From: Oscillospiraceae bacterium
Lineage (GTDB): Bacteria; Bacillota; Clostridia; Oscillospirales; Acutalibacteraceae
NCBI GenBank assembly: GCA_015065605.1
Contig: SVPZ01000017.1
Span: 1 to 51,110 of the forward strand
Direction: 5' to 3'
DNA: 51,110 bases
Each line of letters begins with the position of its first letter. Position 1 is the stretch's first letter. Under the pieces are notes generated by a model. It was not told where the DNA came from, made no database searches, and saw nothing but the letters and a program-made list of their open reading frames with translations. Positions 33,981-42,692 of the stretch are shown here, one piece after another. The position numbers and the translations under genes are program-made.

Positions 33981-34028
33981 AAAAATCACCCCGCTTTCAA
34001 TGATAGTTTTTGCAGAAAGCGGAGTGAT
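33981..34028 (-). terminator. Hairpin after tatD containing the microprotein ribosome binding site
   Basis: On the minus strand a 14-bp stem (arms 34028-34015 and 33998-33985, one U-G wobble) with a 16-base loop is followed by a T-run and then the ATG of the microprotein. The 3' arm contains GGGGTGA, the only ribosome binding site available. It begins 2 bases after the tatD stop. Confidence 0.78.
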
Positions 34029-34030
34029 AT

Positions 34031-34780
34031 TCATTTTTCGAAAAACAGTCTGTATGCGTTTTCTTTTGTGATTTTTAAAACCTGTTCCTTGCTTATACCC
34101 TTTATATCTCCGATTTTTTCGGCAATATAAGGAATAAGAGAAGAATCGTTTCGTTTTGAACGGAATGGAACGGGGGCAAGATAAGGAGCGTCGGTTTCAA
34201 GTAAAATTCTGTCAAGTGGTATGTTTTCTATTACTTCAGGCAGATTTTTTGCATTTTTAAAGGTTACAACACCGCCAACGCCAATATACATACCAAGCTT
34301 TATAATTTCCTTTGCCATTTCGGTGCTTCCCGAAAAACAGTGAAGAACACCCTTGGGTTTATATTCCTTTAGTATCTCTAAAGTGTCGCCGTGGGCTTCT
34401 CTGTCGTGAACTATAACGGGAAGACCAAGTTCTTTTGCTAAAAGAATTTGTCTGATAAAGCCGTCCTTTTGCTTTTCCTTGTTTTCTTTATTCCAATAGT
34501 AATCAAGCCCGATTTCGCCTATTGCCACAACACGCTCAGTTATAAGATTTTTAAGAGCGGGAATATCTACGTCTATGCGGGTAAGTTCTTCGGGATGAAA
34601 ACCTACCGCCGCATAAACAAAGGGGTATTTTTTTGAAAGCTCAATAGACTTTATGCTTGATTTTATATCGGTACCGCAGGTGATGATTTCGCTGACACCT
34701 TCTTTATGGATTTGAGGCAAAAGAATATCTCTGTCCTCAAATTGCTCGTCGGTATAATGAGCGTGTGTGTCGAAAATCAT
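34031..34780 (-). CDS. tatD: TatD family metal-dependent hydrolase
   Basis: A 249-residue TIM-barrel hydrolase of the TatD DNase/3'-exonuclease family. Motifs are FDTHAHYTDEQF, AVGFHPEEL, AIGEIGLDYYW, LPVIVHDREAH, LHCFSGS and LLETDAPYLAPVPFR, which together bind the divalent metals. Its length is normal. It overlaps the end of metG by four bases, the usual metG-tatD arrangement in Firmicutes. A hairpin follows immediately after its stop. Confidence 0.95.
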   Translation of the reverse strand: MIFDTHAHYTDEQFEDRDILLPQIHKEGVSEIITCGTDIKSSIKSIELSKKYPFVYAAVGFHPEELTRIDVDIPALKNLITERVVAIGEIGLDYYWNKENKEKQKDGFIRQILLAKELGLPVIVHDREAHGDTLEILKEYKPKGVLHCFSGSTEMAKEIIKLGMYIGVGGVVTFKNAKNLPEVIENIPLDRILLETDAPYLAPVPFRSKRNDSSLIPYIAEKIGDIKGISKEQVLKITKENAYRLFFEK

Positions 34781-36705
34781 CTTATCTTACTTCCTCTTGG
34801 AATATCGTCGGCAAATATTACCTTAACGTTATCCTCATCTATGTCGGCAGCCAGAATCATACCTTGAGATTCAACACCGCAAAGAACTGCAGGCTTAAGG
34901 TTGGAAACCAAAATTACGGTGTGACCGATTAAATCTTCGGGCTTGTACCATTTTGCAATACCGCTGGCAACCGTTCTGTTTGTTCCGCTACCGTCGTCAA
35001 GGGTGAGTTTTAACAGTTTTTTGGCCTTTTTAACGGGTTCACATTCAAGAATTTTGGCGGTTTTGAGTTCAACCTTCATAAAATCTTCAATGCCTATCTG
35101 AGCAAGAGATACGGTATTAACGGCATCGTTTTCAGCCTTTGCGGCTTTCATTTTTTCTTCCATCTCTTTGGTTAATTCTTCGATAATCTTATCGGCATCA
35201 AGACGGGAGAAAAGGGGAGAAGGAGTACCTACTGCAAAGCCTTCGGTTGCATTTACTTTAAGTTCTTTATTATCGGTGCAAAGCTGATTTCTGATTTCCT
35301 TTGCGCATTTGGGCATAATGGGTTCCAAAAGCACAGACAAAAGTCTTATATTTTCAAGAAGATTATACATTACTGCTTCAAGACGCGCCTTTTGATTTTC
35401 GTCCTTTGCAAGTGCCCAAGGCATAGTTTCGTCAATGTACTTATTGCATCTGCGAGCAAGTTCCATTACGGTTTCGCAGGCATCGGCGGTATGATAAGAA
35501 TCGAACTGCTTATTGAATTTTTCAATGGTTTCATTGGTAACTGCAAAAAGTTCGTCGTCAAGAGCATCCTTTTGTCCGCCGTTAGTTACTTTGCCGTCAA
35601 AGTATTTATTTGTCATTGCAATACTTCTGTTTACAAGGTTGCCGAGAGTATTTGCAAGGTCGGTATTGAATTTAGCAATAAATGCTTCATAGGTGATATT
35701 GCCGTCCTGCGCAAAGGGAACCTCACTTAAAAGGTAGTATCTTACGGCATCGCTTCCGAAACGGGCGGAAAGCTCGTCGGCATAAATTACGTTACCCTTT
35801 GATTTGCTCATTTTATCCTCACCGAAAAGCACCCAGGGATGACCGAGTACCTGTTTTGGTAACGGCTCGCCAAGTGCCATAAGGATAATGGGCCAATAAA
35901 TAGTATGGAAGCGAACGATGTCTTTTCCTATTACGTGAAGGTCGGCAGGCCAGAGCTTTTTATACTGTTCACTTGGATTTTCGGTATCGTATCCAATACC
36001 GGTAATGTAGTTACTAAGCGCGTCAATCCATACGTAAATAACGTGCTTATCGTCAAAATCAACGGGAACACCCCATTTAAAAGAGGAACGGGAAACACAA
36101 AGGTCGGTAAGTCCCGGTTTTATAAAGTTATTTACCATTTCGGCTTTACGGGAGGCGGGCTGGAAGAAGTCGGGATTATCGTCATAGTATTTTACAAGAC
36201 GGTCTGCATATTTACTGAGTTTTAGGAAATATGCTTCTTCTTTGGAATCGATTACATCTCTGCCACAGTCGGGACATTTGCCGTCTTTAAGCTGAGAAGC
36301 GGTGAAGAAGGATTCACAGGGAACGCAGTATTTGCCTTCGTAAGAGCCCTTATAAATGTCGCCCTGATCATAAAGCTTTTTGAAAATTTTTTTAACGGCA
36401 GCCTCGTGGTCAGCGTCGGTGGTACGGATGAATTTATCATACTGTGTATCAAGGCTGTCCCATACGGCTTTAATCTCTCCTGAAATCTCGTCAACGTATG
36501 CTTTGGGTTCAATACCCTTTGCCTTTGCATATTCTTCAATTTTCTGTCCGTGCTCGTCAGAACCGGTCATAAGGAATACGTCATATCCCTGAGATTTTTT
36601 GTGTCTTGCTATAGCATCAGCCAAAACTATATCGTAAGCGTTACCGATGTGTGGCTTACGGGAGGTGTATGCAATAGCGGTAGTGATGTAAAATTTCTTG
36701 TTCAT
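34777..36705 (-). CDS. metG: Methionyl-tRNA synthetase
   Basis: A 642-residue class I synthetase. The HIGH-type motif is SRKPHIGNAY; the zinc knuckle is CVPCESFF with CPDCGRD; the KMSKS loop is DKMSKSKGN. A C-terminal tRNA-binding (EMAP/Trbp111-like) domain from about 535 contains VELKTAKILECEPVKKAKKLL and VILVSNLKPAVLCGVESQGM, allowing dimerisation. It has GGAGATGATGAT before the ATG and follows the P-type-ATPase-like gene by 20 bp. No T-box leader is visible upstream. Confidence 0.97.
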   Translation of the reverse strand: MNKKFYITTAIAYTSRKPHIGNAYDIVLADAIARHKKSQGYDVFLMTGSDEHGQKIEEYAKAKGIEPKAYVDEISGEIKAVWDSLDTQYDKFIRTTDADHEAAVKKIFKKLYDQGDIYKGSYEGKYCVPCESFFTASQLKDGKCPDCGRDVIDSKEEAYFLKLSKYADRLVKYYDDNPDFFQPASRKAEMVNNFIKPGLTDLCVSRSSFKWGVPVDFDDKHVIYVWIDALSNYITGIGYDTENPSEQYKKLWPADLHVIGKDIVRFHTIYWPIILMALGEPLPKQVLGHPWVLFGEDKMSKSKGNVIYADELSARFGSDAVRYYLLSEVPFAQDGNITYEAFIAKFNTDLANTLGNLVNRSIAMTNKYFDGKVTNGGQKDALDDELFAVTNETIEKFNKQFDSYHTADACETVMELARRCNKYIDETMPWALAKDENQKARLEAVMYNLLENIRLLSVLLEPIMPKCAKEIRNQLCTDNKELKVNATEGFAVGTPSPLFSRLDADKIIEELTKEMEEKMKAAKAENDAVNTVSLAQIGIEDFMKVELKTAKILECEPVKKAKKLLKLTLDDGSGTNRTVASGIAKWYKPEDLIGHTVILVSNLKPAVLCGVESQGMILAADIDEDNVKVIFADDIPRGSKIR

Positions 36706-36725
36706 ATCATCATCTCCTATGGAAA

Positions 36726-39224
36726 TTACGGTTTAGTAAATAAAAAAGCAACAGCGCTTATGAAAAAGCATATAATTTGGTAAAGGGCAACGTAAACGAG
36801 ATTTACGTAGGTAGGATTACCGAAAATTATATAGCAGAAAAGTATGACGCCGAGAACAACCGAAATCATATGGCAAATTTGCAAAAGAGCGTTTGCCTTT
36901 TTGACCTTGTTTGCCGCATATACCGTTGCCGCCATACCTGCCGCATTACCTCTTACAACGGCGCCTGCATTCATATTTTCCTGATAGTTTGCGGCATTTC
37001 GGTACATATGGACGCCGTTTGAACTCATTACCTTAACTGAATCTGAATAAAGGTCAAAGTAGTCGCACACCATTTCTTCGCTTATATTCTGGTCGCAATT
37101 GTTAATCAGAATGGTAAGACCCATGGCACTTATTCTGTCCAATTCCTTTGCAATATCCTGATTCGGTATATATTTGAGAACCAACAGAGCGCAAATTTTG
37201 GTATCGGTTGCAACGTAAACGGGGAAGTAGCCGTCACGCATAAGCCGTTTGTCGTTTTCGGCATCGGGAACCTTTATTTCGTGAGCAAGCATTAATGCGC
37301 GGTTACCGATATAAATACGTTTGTTGCCTACCCAACCTGCAATACCCAAACGGTCCTCGTATTTTATGGAGTCTGCAACGGGTGTTTTTACCGCTTTGTT
37401 GGTTTCCATTATATTTCTGAATATGGGCGCCAACGGGCTGTTTGCCGTTTCGGTTATTGCGCAGGCACAGGCAATAGTTTCTTCAAGGTTATTTTCGTTT
37501 ATAACCTTCATATCGCGAAGCTTAATGGTACCCTTCGGGAAAAGGGAATTACAGTCGATAACGCAGGCGTTAGCCTGTTCTATTTGCTTTGCGCTTCTTA
37601 GTGAAGTAAGCACCGCACCGTATCGGCTGAGATGCTTTTCTGCGCTGCTTAAGGGCATTACGGAACAGGCAAGGGTGGTAAGGGGCGCGAAAATTGACGA
37701 GAATGCGCAAAGGGTTATTACACCCGACATAAAATCGTCACGGTAAACGCCGAAGGCTATACCTGAAAGAAAAGCAAATATTAAACCGATGTAAAAGATA
37801 AGCTTTGCTCTGCCGTCGAAATCAACGTCAAAGGTGCTGTTTTTAATAAAATCCGTGACGTTTTTAATGGGACGGGGGGCGGCGATAAGCACGTCGCCGT
37901 CAATAGCGTTTTTCGACATGGCAAAGGTTGTAGGAGCGTCGTCAATAAGCGTAATTCCGTATTTTTTAATATCACTGCTTACTCTTACAAAATTTTTATA
38001 AACGTAATCGCTTTTTGCAAAAGCAAAATAGGAACGGAACACGAGAGATAACGTGGTCAGCAGAGTTGCCGAATAATATACGCTGCCGTGAATCCCTTTT
38101 ATAAAGGAAAGCAGTATCAGTATAAAAGAAAATATAACAGAAAGAGCAATGCCGGCTTCGGCGCAGGTTCTCTTTTTAAACAGTGTCTTTAAAGAAAGGA
38201 ATATATCGGCGTTAAGCACCGTCGCTAAAATGAATGAAATTGATGAAAAGACGGCAAGAGTAACGCTAAAGGATAGTTTCATATCCGAAAAAAACGGAAG
38301 TGCGAAAAATCCTATAAGCAGAAATGCGAACAACGTGCCTAAAAAACCTATAAAGCGTTTGCGCCTTTTATTTAAAAGAATACTTTTAATCTTCTTTTTA
38401 TCGCGCAGTTCCTTGTATTCAAATTCGGGAACGAAAGAAGCATACTCCTCTTCAACCGTTTCCTCACTCATGGAAAGCACGGGCGGTTTGGGCATTTCTG
38501 TTATTTCCTTCGGAACGTTAACCTCTTTTGTGGAACTTATCATTTCGTCGGGGATAACCACGGGCATAGTTCCCGTAAAAGAAATAACCTGCGTGGGAGA
38601 ATTTTTCGCAAAGTTATCAATGTCCGAAATATCGGGAACACTTTCAGAATCCTTTATTGCAGAAAATACCATTGTGGAATCTGTTTCTTTTGGTGTTTCC
38701 GCTTCTCTTTGTTGTGTTTCTTCTTCGGGTTCTTCAATACCCAAAATCGAAGCCACACTATCAAGAGTATAGGTGGGTTTACTGTCGGGAACAAATTCAC
38801 CGTTAGTGCCGTCCATTATAAAAGGAAGACAGTTTTCAAGAAGGCTTTCTTCCTGAATTTCAGTTTCCTTGGTGCTTAAATCTTCTTCGATAACGATTTC
38901 AGTTGGAGAATTTTCGGTGGGTTCTTCGGTTACTTCTAACGTTTCTTCGCTTAAAAAACTGTCGTCAATATTAAAAGAGGAAATTATGGGTTCTTCTTTT
39001 TTTGTTTGCTCATTTTTTTTGAGCATTTTCTGTCTTAGTTCTTCAAGCGGGTTAACGTTAACTTCCGATACGGTTTTACTTTTTTCATTTCCTGTTATTT
39101 CGTCTTCGGTAAGAGAATGGGGCTTGGGAAATTTTTGCGCAGCTTCTTTGGCGCTTTTATATAAATTATCATCAATAATGGGAAAATCATCGTCAAAAAC
39201 TTTTTTCTTTTTGAAAATGCCCAT
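36726..39224 (-). CDS. Degenerate P-type ATPase-like membrane protein
   Basis: An 832-residue protein with an acidic, Glu/Ser/Thr-rich soluble N-terminus of about 285 residues. Four helices follow (from about 290), then a degenerate actuator region, two more helices, a long cytoplasmic part and two final helices. That is the P1-type ATPase order. The segment SAEKHLSRYGAVLTSLRSAK, then ACVIDCNSLFPKG, matches the stretch before and at DKTGT, but only the Asp (about 557) remains. Later GWVGNKRIYIGNRALM matches the nucleotide-domain G-x-G-N part, and LINNCDQN replaces TGDN. No TGE and no GDGxND were found. It is most likely a non-pumping pseudo-enzyme. It follows rlmB with its ribosome binding site GGGAGG inside that gene. 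Confidence 0.75.
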   Translation of the reverse strand: MGIFKKKKVFDDDFPIIDDNLYKSAKEAAQKFPKPHSLTEDEITGNEKSKTVSEVNVNPLEELRQKMLKKNEQTKKEEPIISSFNIDDSFLSEETLEVTEEPTENSPTEIVIEEDLSTKETEIQEESLLENCLPFIMDGTNGEFVPDSKPTYTLDSVASILGIEEPEEETQQREAETPKETDSTMVFSAIKDSESVPDISDIDNFAKNSPTQVISFTGTMPVVIPDEMISSTKEVNVPKEITEMPKPPVLSMSEETVEEEYASFVPEFEYKELRDKKKIKSILLNKRRKRFIGFLGTLFAFLLIGFFALPFFSDMKLSFSVTLAVFSSISFILATVLNADIFLSLKTLFKKRTCAEAGIALSVIFSFILILLSFIKGIHGSVYYSATLLTTLSLVFRSYFAFAKSDYVYKNFVRVSSDIKKYGITLIDDAPTTFAMSKNAIDGDVLIAAPRPIKNVTDFIKNSTFDVDFDGRAKLIFYIGLIFAFLSGIAFGVYRDDFMSGVITLCAFSSIFAPLTTLACSVMPLSSAEKHLSRYGAVLTSLRSAKQIEQANACVIDCNSLFPKGTIKLRDMKVINENNLEETIACACAITETANSPLAPIFRNIMETNKAVKTPVADSIKYEDRLGIAGWVGNKRIYIGNRALMLAHEIKVPDAENDKRLMRDGYFPVYVATDTKICALLVLKYIPNQDIAKELDRISAMGLTILINNCDQNISEEMVCDYFDLYSDSVKVMSSNGVHMYRNAANYQENMNAGAVVRGNAAGMAATVYAANKVKKANALLQICHMISVVLGVILFCYIIFGNPTYVNLVYVALYQIICFFISAVAFLFTKP

Positions 39225-40025
39225 TTAAGCACCTCCCGTTTTAACGTTTCTCTTGCGTACAACCTCGTACATAAGTACGCCTGCCGCAACCGAAGCGTTA
39301 AGGGAATTTATTTGACCAAACATGGGAAGGCTTATCATTTCATCGCATTTTTTGGCAACTAACGGGCCTATTCCTTTTCCTTCGTTGCCTATAACTATGG
39401 CGCAGGGAATACTGTAATCAAAATAGGTGTAATCCTTGCCGTCCATATCGGCGCCGAAAACCCATATTCCTTTTTCTTTAAGTTTTTCAATTTCGTTTGC
39501 GATATTCGTTACCCTTGCAACAGGCATATATTCAAGGGCACCGCTTGCCGATTTTGCAACGGTAGCGTTAAGAGAAGCGCTTCTTCTTTTGGGAATAATA
39601 ATTCCGTGTGCGCCGCAACATTCGGCAGTACGGATAATAGCGCCTAAATTATGGGGATCTTCTATTTCATCGCAAATGATTATAAAGGGTGGCTTTCCGC
39701 TTTCTTCTGCTTTTTTAAGAATATCCTCAACTTCAGCATAACTTTGGGACGCAAACTGCACCGCAACGCCCTGATGATTGGCGCCGCCGCACAAAAAATC
39801 AAGCTTCTGCGGAGAAACTTCCTTTATAAGTATTCCCGATTGTTTGCATTTAGCAATAATTGCGGTAACGCTTCCGCCCGAAACCGAATGAGCAACTAAA
39901 AGTCGGTCAATTTCTCTGCCCGAACGAATGGCTTCAAAAACGGCGTTTCTTCCGCATATAACCTGTATTTCTTCTTTATCTTCTACAGTATTTTCTTTTA
40001 TATTTATATTAATTTCTTTTTCCAA
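39225..40025 (-). CDS. rlmB: 23S rRNA (guanosine-2'-O)-methyltransferase, RlmB-like
   Basis: A SpoU-family (SPOUT, trefoil knot) rRNA or tRNA methyltransferase. The N-terminal substrate-binding domain begins CGRNAVFEAIRSGREIDRLL. The SPOUT motifs are EIEDPHNLGAIIRTAECCG, PCAIVIGNEGKGIGPLV and SLPMFGQINSLNASVAAGVL. The start is uncertain: TTG 40025 has GGGAG 11 bases upstream, and a TTG six codons earlier lies too close to that site. The first 27 residues or so are an unusual hydrophilic extension (INIKENTVEDKEEIQ). The stop abuts the next gene. A fold-back repeat lies upstream. Confidence 0.92.
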   Translation of the reverse strand: MEKEININIKENTVEDKEEIQVICGRNAVFEAIRSGREIDRLLVAHSVSGGSVTAIIAKCKQSGILIKEVSPQKLDFLCGGANHQGVAVQFASQSYAEVEDILKKAEESGKPPFIIICDEIEDPHNLGAIIRTAECCGAHGIIIPKRRSASLNATVAKSASGALEYMPVARVTNIANEIEKLKEKGIWVFGADMDGKDYTYFDYSIPCAIVIGNEGKGIGPLVAKKCDEMISLPMFGQINSLNASVAAGVLMYEVVRKRNVKTGGA

Positions 40026-40057
40026 GAAAAAATCATCTCCCAAATATAATCAATATG

Positions 40058-40196
40058 TGTTATAATGGTTATAGTTAGCGAAACAGCAAATTCATTTACT
40101 GTTTCGACACCAAATCAAAGATTTGGTCACAAAGCCGATAAAATCGGCTTGTCGAAGCGCTTTTGGGCGTTTCGACAAACTATAATCATTATAACA
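40058..40196. repeat. 139-bp fold-back (MITE-like) element upstream of eno
   Basis: Terminal inverted repeats TGTTATAATGGTTATAGTT (40058-40076) and its inverse (40178-40196) match at 18 of 19 positions. Between them are four hairpins: CGAAACAG/CTGTTTCG (40079-40106), ACCAAATC-AAA-GATTTGGT (40109-40127), AAGCCGAT-AAA-ATCGGCTT (40132-40150) and GTCGAAGCGC/GCGTTTCGAC (40151-40176). No open frame fits. Such a nearly complete fold-back is typical of non-autonomous miniature elements. A target duplication is not obvious. It sits between the divergent rlmB and eno genes. Confidence 0.78.
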
Positions 40197-40233
40197 TAAT
40201 ATCATACGAAAAAAAAGACCTTTTTTAACATTT

Positions 40234-40266
40234 GTATAGTTTTATATTTTCAGGTCAAAACTATAC
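40234..40266 (+). promoter_or_regulatory. Inverted repeat directly upstream of the eno ribosome binding site
   Basis: A perfect 10-bp inverted repeat, GTATAGTTTT (40234-40243) and AAAACTATAC (40257-40266), separated by 13 bases. It ends two bases before the AAAAGGAG of eno. It could be an operator for a repressor or an mRNA hairpin next to the ribosome binding site. No clear promoter hexamers were found for eno. Confidence 0.5.
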
Positions 40267-40283
40267 TAAAAGGAGTGACCCAA

Positions 40284-41516
40284 ATGGATAAAATAAAAGA
40301 GATAAGAGCCTATGAATTAATAGATTCAAGAGGAAATCCCACCGTCGCCTGTTTTATATCAACCGAAAAGGGCGCAAAAGGATTTTCGATAGTGCCGAGC
40401 GGTGCTTCAACCGGTGTTTACGAGGCACATGAACTTCGTGATAAGGATAATACCCGATTTTTTGGAAAGGGTGTAACCAAAGCGGTAGAAAATATCAATG
40501 AGATTATAGCGCCTAATCTTTTAAAGGAAAACATTTTTTCGCAACGAAAGGTTGACGATTTCCTTATAAATCTTGACGGAAGTGAAAACAAAAAATGCCT
40601 TGGCGCAAATGCTGTTTTGGCTGTTTCTCTTGCCTTTGCAAAGGCGGCTGCATCTTCACAGAAAATTCCGCTTTATAAATATCTTGGCGGTGAAAACGCA
40701 AAGAAACTTCCCGTTCCCATGATGAATATTTTAAACGGCGGCGCCCATGCGAGTAACAACGTTGATATTCAGGAGTTTATGATAGTGCCATTTGGTATAA
40801 AAACTTTTGCTGAGCAGATGAGAGCAGGGTGCGAAATATATGCGGTTTTGGGCAAAATTTTAAAGGAAAAAGGACTGATTTCGGGGGTTGGTGACGAGGG
40901 TGGTTACGCTCCGTCGTTAAGTGGTGATGAAGAAGCCTTGGAACTTATTATCGAGGCGGTTTTCAAAGCGGGATATAATACCGACGCCGTAGGAATCGCC
41001 CTTGACGTAGCATCAAGCGAATGGGCACAAAACGGCGCTTATCTGCTTCCTAAACGAAATCTTTTGAAAACAAGCGACGAACTTATTGAGGATTATGAGA
41101 ATTTGTGCGAAAAATATCCGATTATTTCAATTGAAGACGGTTTGGGCGAGGATGATACAGAAGGCTGGAAAAAGCTTACCGAAAGGCTCGGCAAAAAAAT
41201 AAATCTTGTTGGCGACGACCTTTTCGTAACCAATACAAAACGTCTTAAAATGGGCATAAAGGAGAATATTGCTAATTCTATACTTGTAAAATTAAATCAG
41301 ATAGGAACACTTTCCGAAACCCTTGACGTTATGGAAATGGCTAAAAAATACGGTTATAAAAATATCGTTTCTCACCGTTCGGGAGAAAGCGAGGACACCT
41401 TTATCGCTGACCTTGCGGTAGCGGTAAATGCCCCGTTTATTAAATCGGGAGCGCCCTGCCGAAGTGATCGAGTGGCTAAATATAACCGTCTGCTTTTGAT
41501 AGAAAAAGAGATATAA
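40284..41516 (+). CDS. eno: Enolase
   Basis: Enolase interconverts 2-phosphoglycerate and phosphoenolpyruvate in glycolysis. The 410-residue product has [14 protein letters not shown], the loop [16 protein letters not shown], metal ligands and catalytic acid in [24 protein letters not shown] and [10 protein letters not shown], the catalytic lysine in [13 protein letters not shown], and the C-terminal [18 protein letters not shown]. It is about 20 residues shorter than the Bacillus enzyme, mostly in loops and the C-terminus. The start ATG 40284 is preferred to GTG 40275 because AAGGAG lies 8 bases before it. Monocistronic, with a terminator. Confidence 0.97.
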   Translation: MDKIKEIRAYELIDSRGNPTVACFISTEKGAKGFSIVPSGASTGVYEAHELRDKDNTRFFGKGVTKAVENINEIIAPNLLKENIFSQRKVDDFLINLDGSENKKCLGANAVLAVSLAFAKAAASSQKIPLYKYLGGENAKKLPVPMMNILNGGAHASNNVDIQEFMIVPFGIKTFAEQMRAGCEIYAVLGKILKEKGLISGVGDEGGYAPSLSGDEEALELIIEAVFKAGYNTDAVGIALDVASSEWAQNGAYLLPKRNLLKTSDELIEDYENLCEKYPIISIEDGLGEDDTEGWKKLTERLGKKINLVGDDLFVTNTKRLKMGIKENIANSILVKLNQIGTLSETLDVMEMAKKYGYKNIVSHRSGESEDTFIADLAVAVNAPFIKSGAPCRSDRVAKYNRLLLIEKEI

Positions 41517-41519
41517 ATA

Positions 41520-41551
41520 AAAGCGGTGCAAATTTTGATTTGCATCGCTTT
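41520..41551. terminator. Terminator between converging eno and alr
   Basis: Stem AAAGCGGTGCAAA/TTTGCATCGCTTT (one wobble) with loop TTTTGA; A/T-rich arms on both sides. It lies 3 bases after the eno stop and 12 bases beyond the alr stop. Confidence 0.8.
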
Positions 41552-41562
41552 AAATATGATTT

Positions 41563-42678
41563 TTAATCAACCTTAATTCTGGGTACGCGTTTTGAAATTC
41601 CGCATACTATTTCGTAATTAATGGTATCAACCTTTTCGGCTAAACTGTCAACAGGAAGATCCTTACCGAAAAGCGTAACCTCATCGCCTATCTGAACCTT
41701 TTCAATGTGGCTTACGTCAACGGTAATCTGGTCCATACATACTCTGCCGACGATTTTTGCTTTTTGTCCCTTTATTATAACCTCGCCTTGATTTGAAAGG
41801 GCGCGAGGATATCCGTCGGCATAACCCACGGAAACGGTGGCTATCTTCATTTTATCACTGCTTTTAAAGGTTCTGCCGTAACTTATAAAGGTATCTTTTT
41901 CCACCGTTTTAACCATAGAAACAACGCTTTTTAGCGTCATTACGGGAATAAGCTCTTCGCTATAACTCATATCCTTATCGGGAGAAAGTCCGTAAAGAAT
42001 AACACCGGGACGGCAAAGGGAAGAGTGCTTATCTTTGTGCAGTAAAAGTCCTGCAGAATTGCAACAGTGAACCGTTTTTATATTTTTGCATTTTTCTTTT
42101 AAAATATCACTTGCCTTAACAAAACGCTCGTACTGACCTTTGGTATATTCTTCATTTGTGTCTGCGCTTGAAAAATGGGTGAAAATACCTTCGTAGGAAA
42201 TCCCTTCAAGGTCGAGAACGTAAAGGGCGTCGTCTATACCCGAAAGCTTTTCACTTCTGCAGTCAAAACCAAGTCTTCCCATACCGGTATCAAGTTTAAT
42301 ATGGGCTTTTACCGTAACCCCGCTTTCCTTTGCATAAAAGGAAAGTTTTTCGGCAAATTCTTTATCGTAAACGGTCTGAATAATATCGTTTTTATTAAGT
42401 CGCGCCGCGGCTTCGGGGGGAGTATAGCCTAAAATCAGAATAGGGTGTTTTACACCGAGTCTTCTTAAATCCTCGGCTTCGTCGATGTTGGAAACGGCAA
42501 AGCTTTCAGCCCCTGCGCTTAACAGTGCGGGGATAACTGTTTCGGTGCCGTGACCGTAGGCATCGGCCTTTACTACCGCCATAAGCGAACAGTTTTTAGC
42601 ACTTTCTTTAATTGTATTAAAATTATGTATCAAAGCAGAAACGCTGATTTCTGCCCAGGTACGATGCAAAAAAGCCAT
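41563..42678 (-). CDS. alr: Alanine racemase
   Basis: Makes D-alanine for peptidoglycan. The 371-residue PLP enzyme has its cofactor lysine K37 in AVVKADAYGHG and the catalytic tyrosine in FISYGRTFK of the C-terminal domain. Further motifs are HIKLDTGMGRLG, GIFTHFSSAD, CRPGVILYGL and GRVCMDQITVDV. Length normal. The AAAGAGG ribosome binding site precedes the ATG, and the gene follows yugP by 14 bp as the last gene of the ychF operon. Confidence 0.97.
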   Translation of the reverse strand: MAFLHRTWAEISVSALIHNFNTIKESAKNCSLMAVVKADAYGHGTETVIPALLSAGAESFAVSNIDEAEDLRRLGVKHPILILGYTPPEAAARLNKNDIIQTVYDKEFAEKLSFYAKESGVTVKAHIKLDTGMGRLGFDCRSEKLSGIDDALYVLDLEGISYEGIFTHFSSADTNEEYTKGQYERFVKASDILKEKCKNIKTVHCCNSAGLLLHKDKHSSLCRPGVILYGLSPDKDMSYSEELIPVMTLKSVVSMVKTVEKDTFISYGRTFKSSDKMKIATVSVGYADGYPRALSNQGEVIIKGQKAKIVGRVCMDQITVDVSHIEKVQIGDEVTLFGKDLPVDSLAEKVDTINYEIVCGISKRVPRIKVD

Positions 42679-42692
42679 AAAAAAACCTCTTT

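Noticed and set aside
36700..36726. T-box or SAM riboswitch upstream of metG.
   Set aside because: Only 20 bp separate metG from the upstream coding gene, with no room for a leader.
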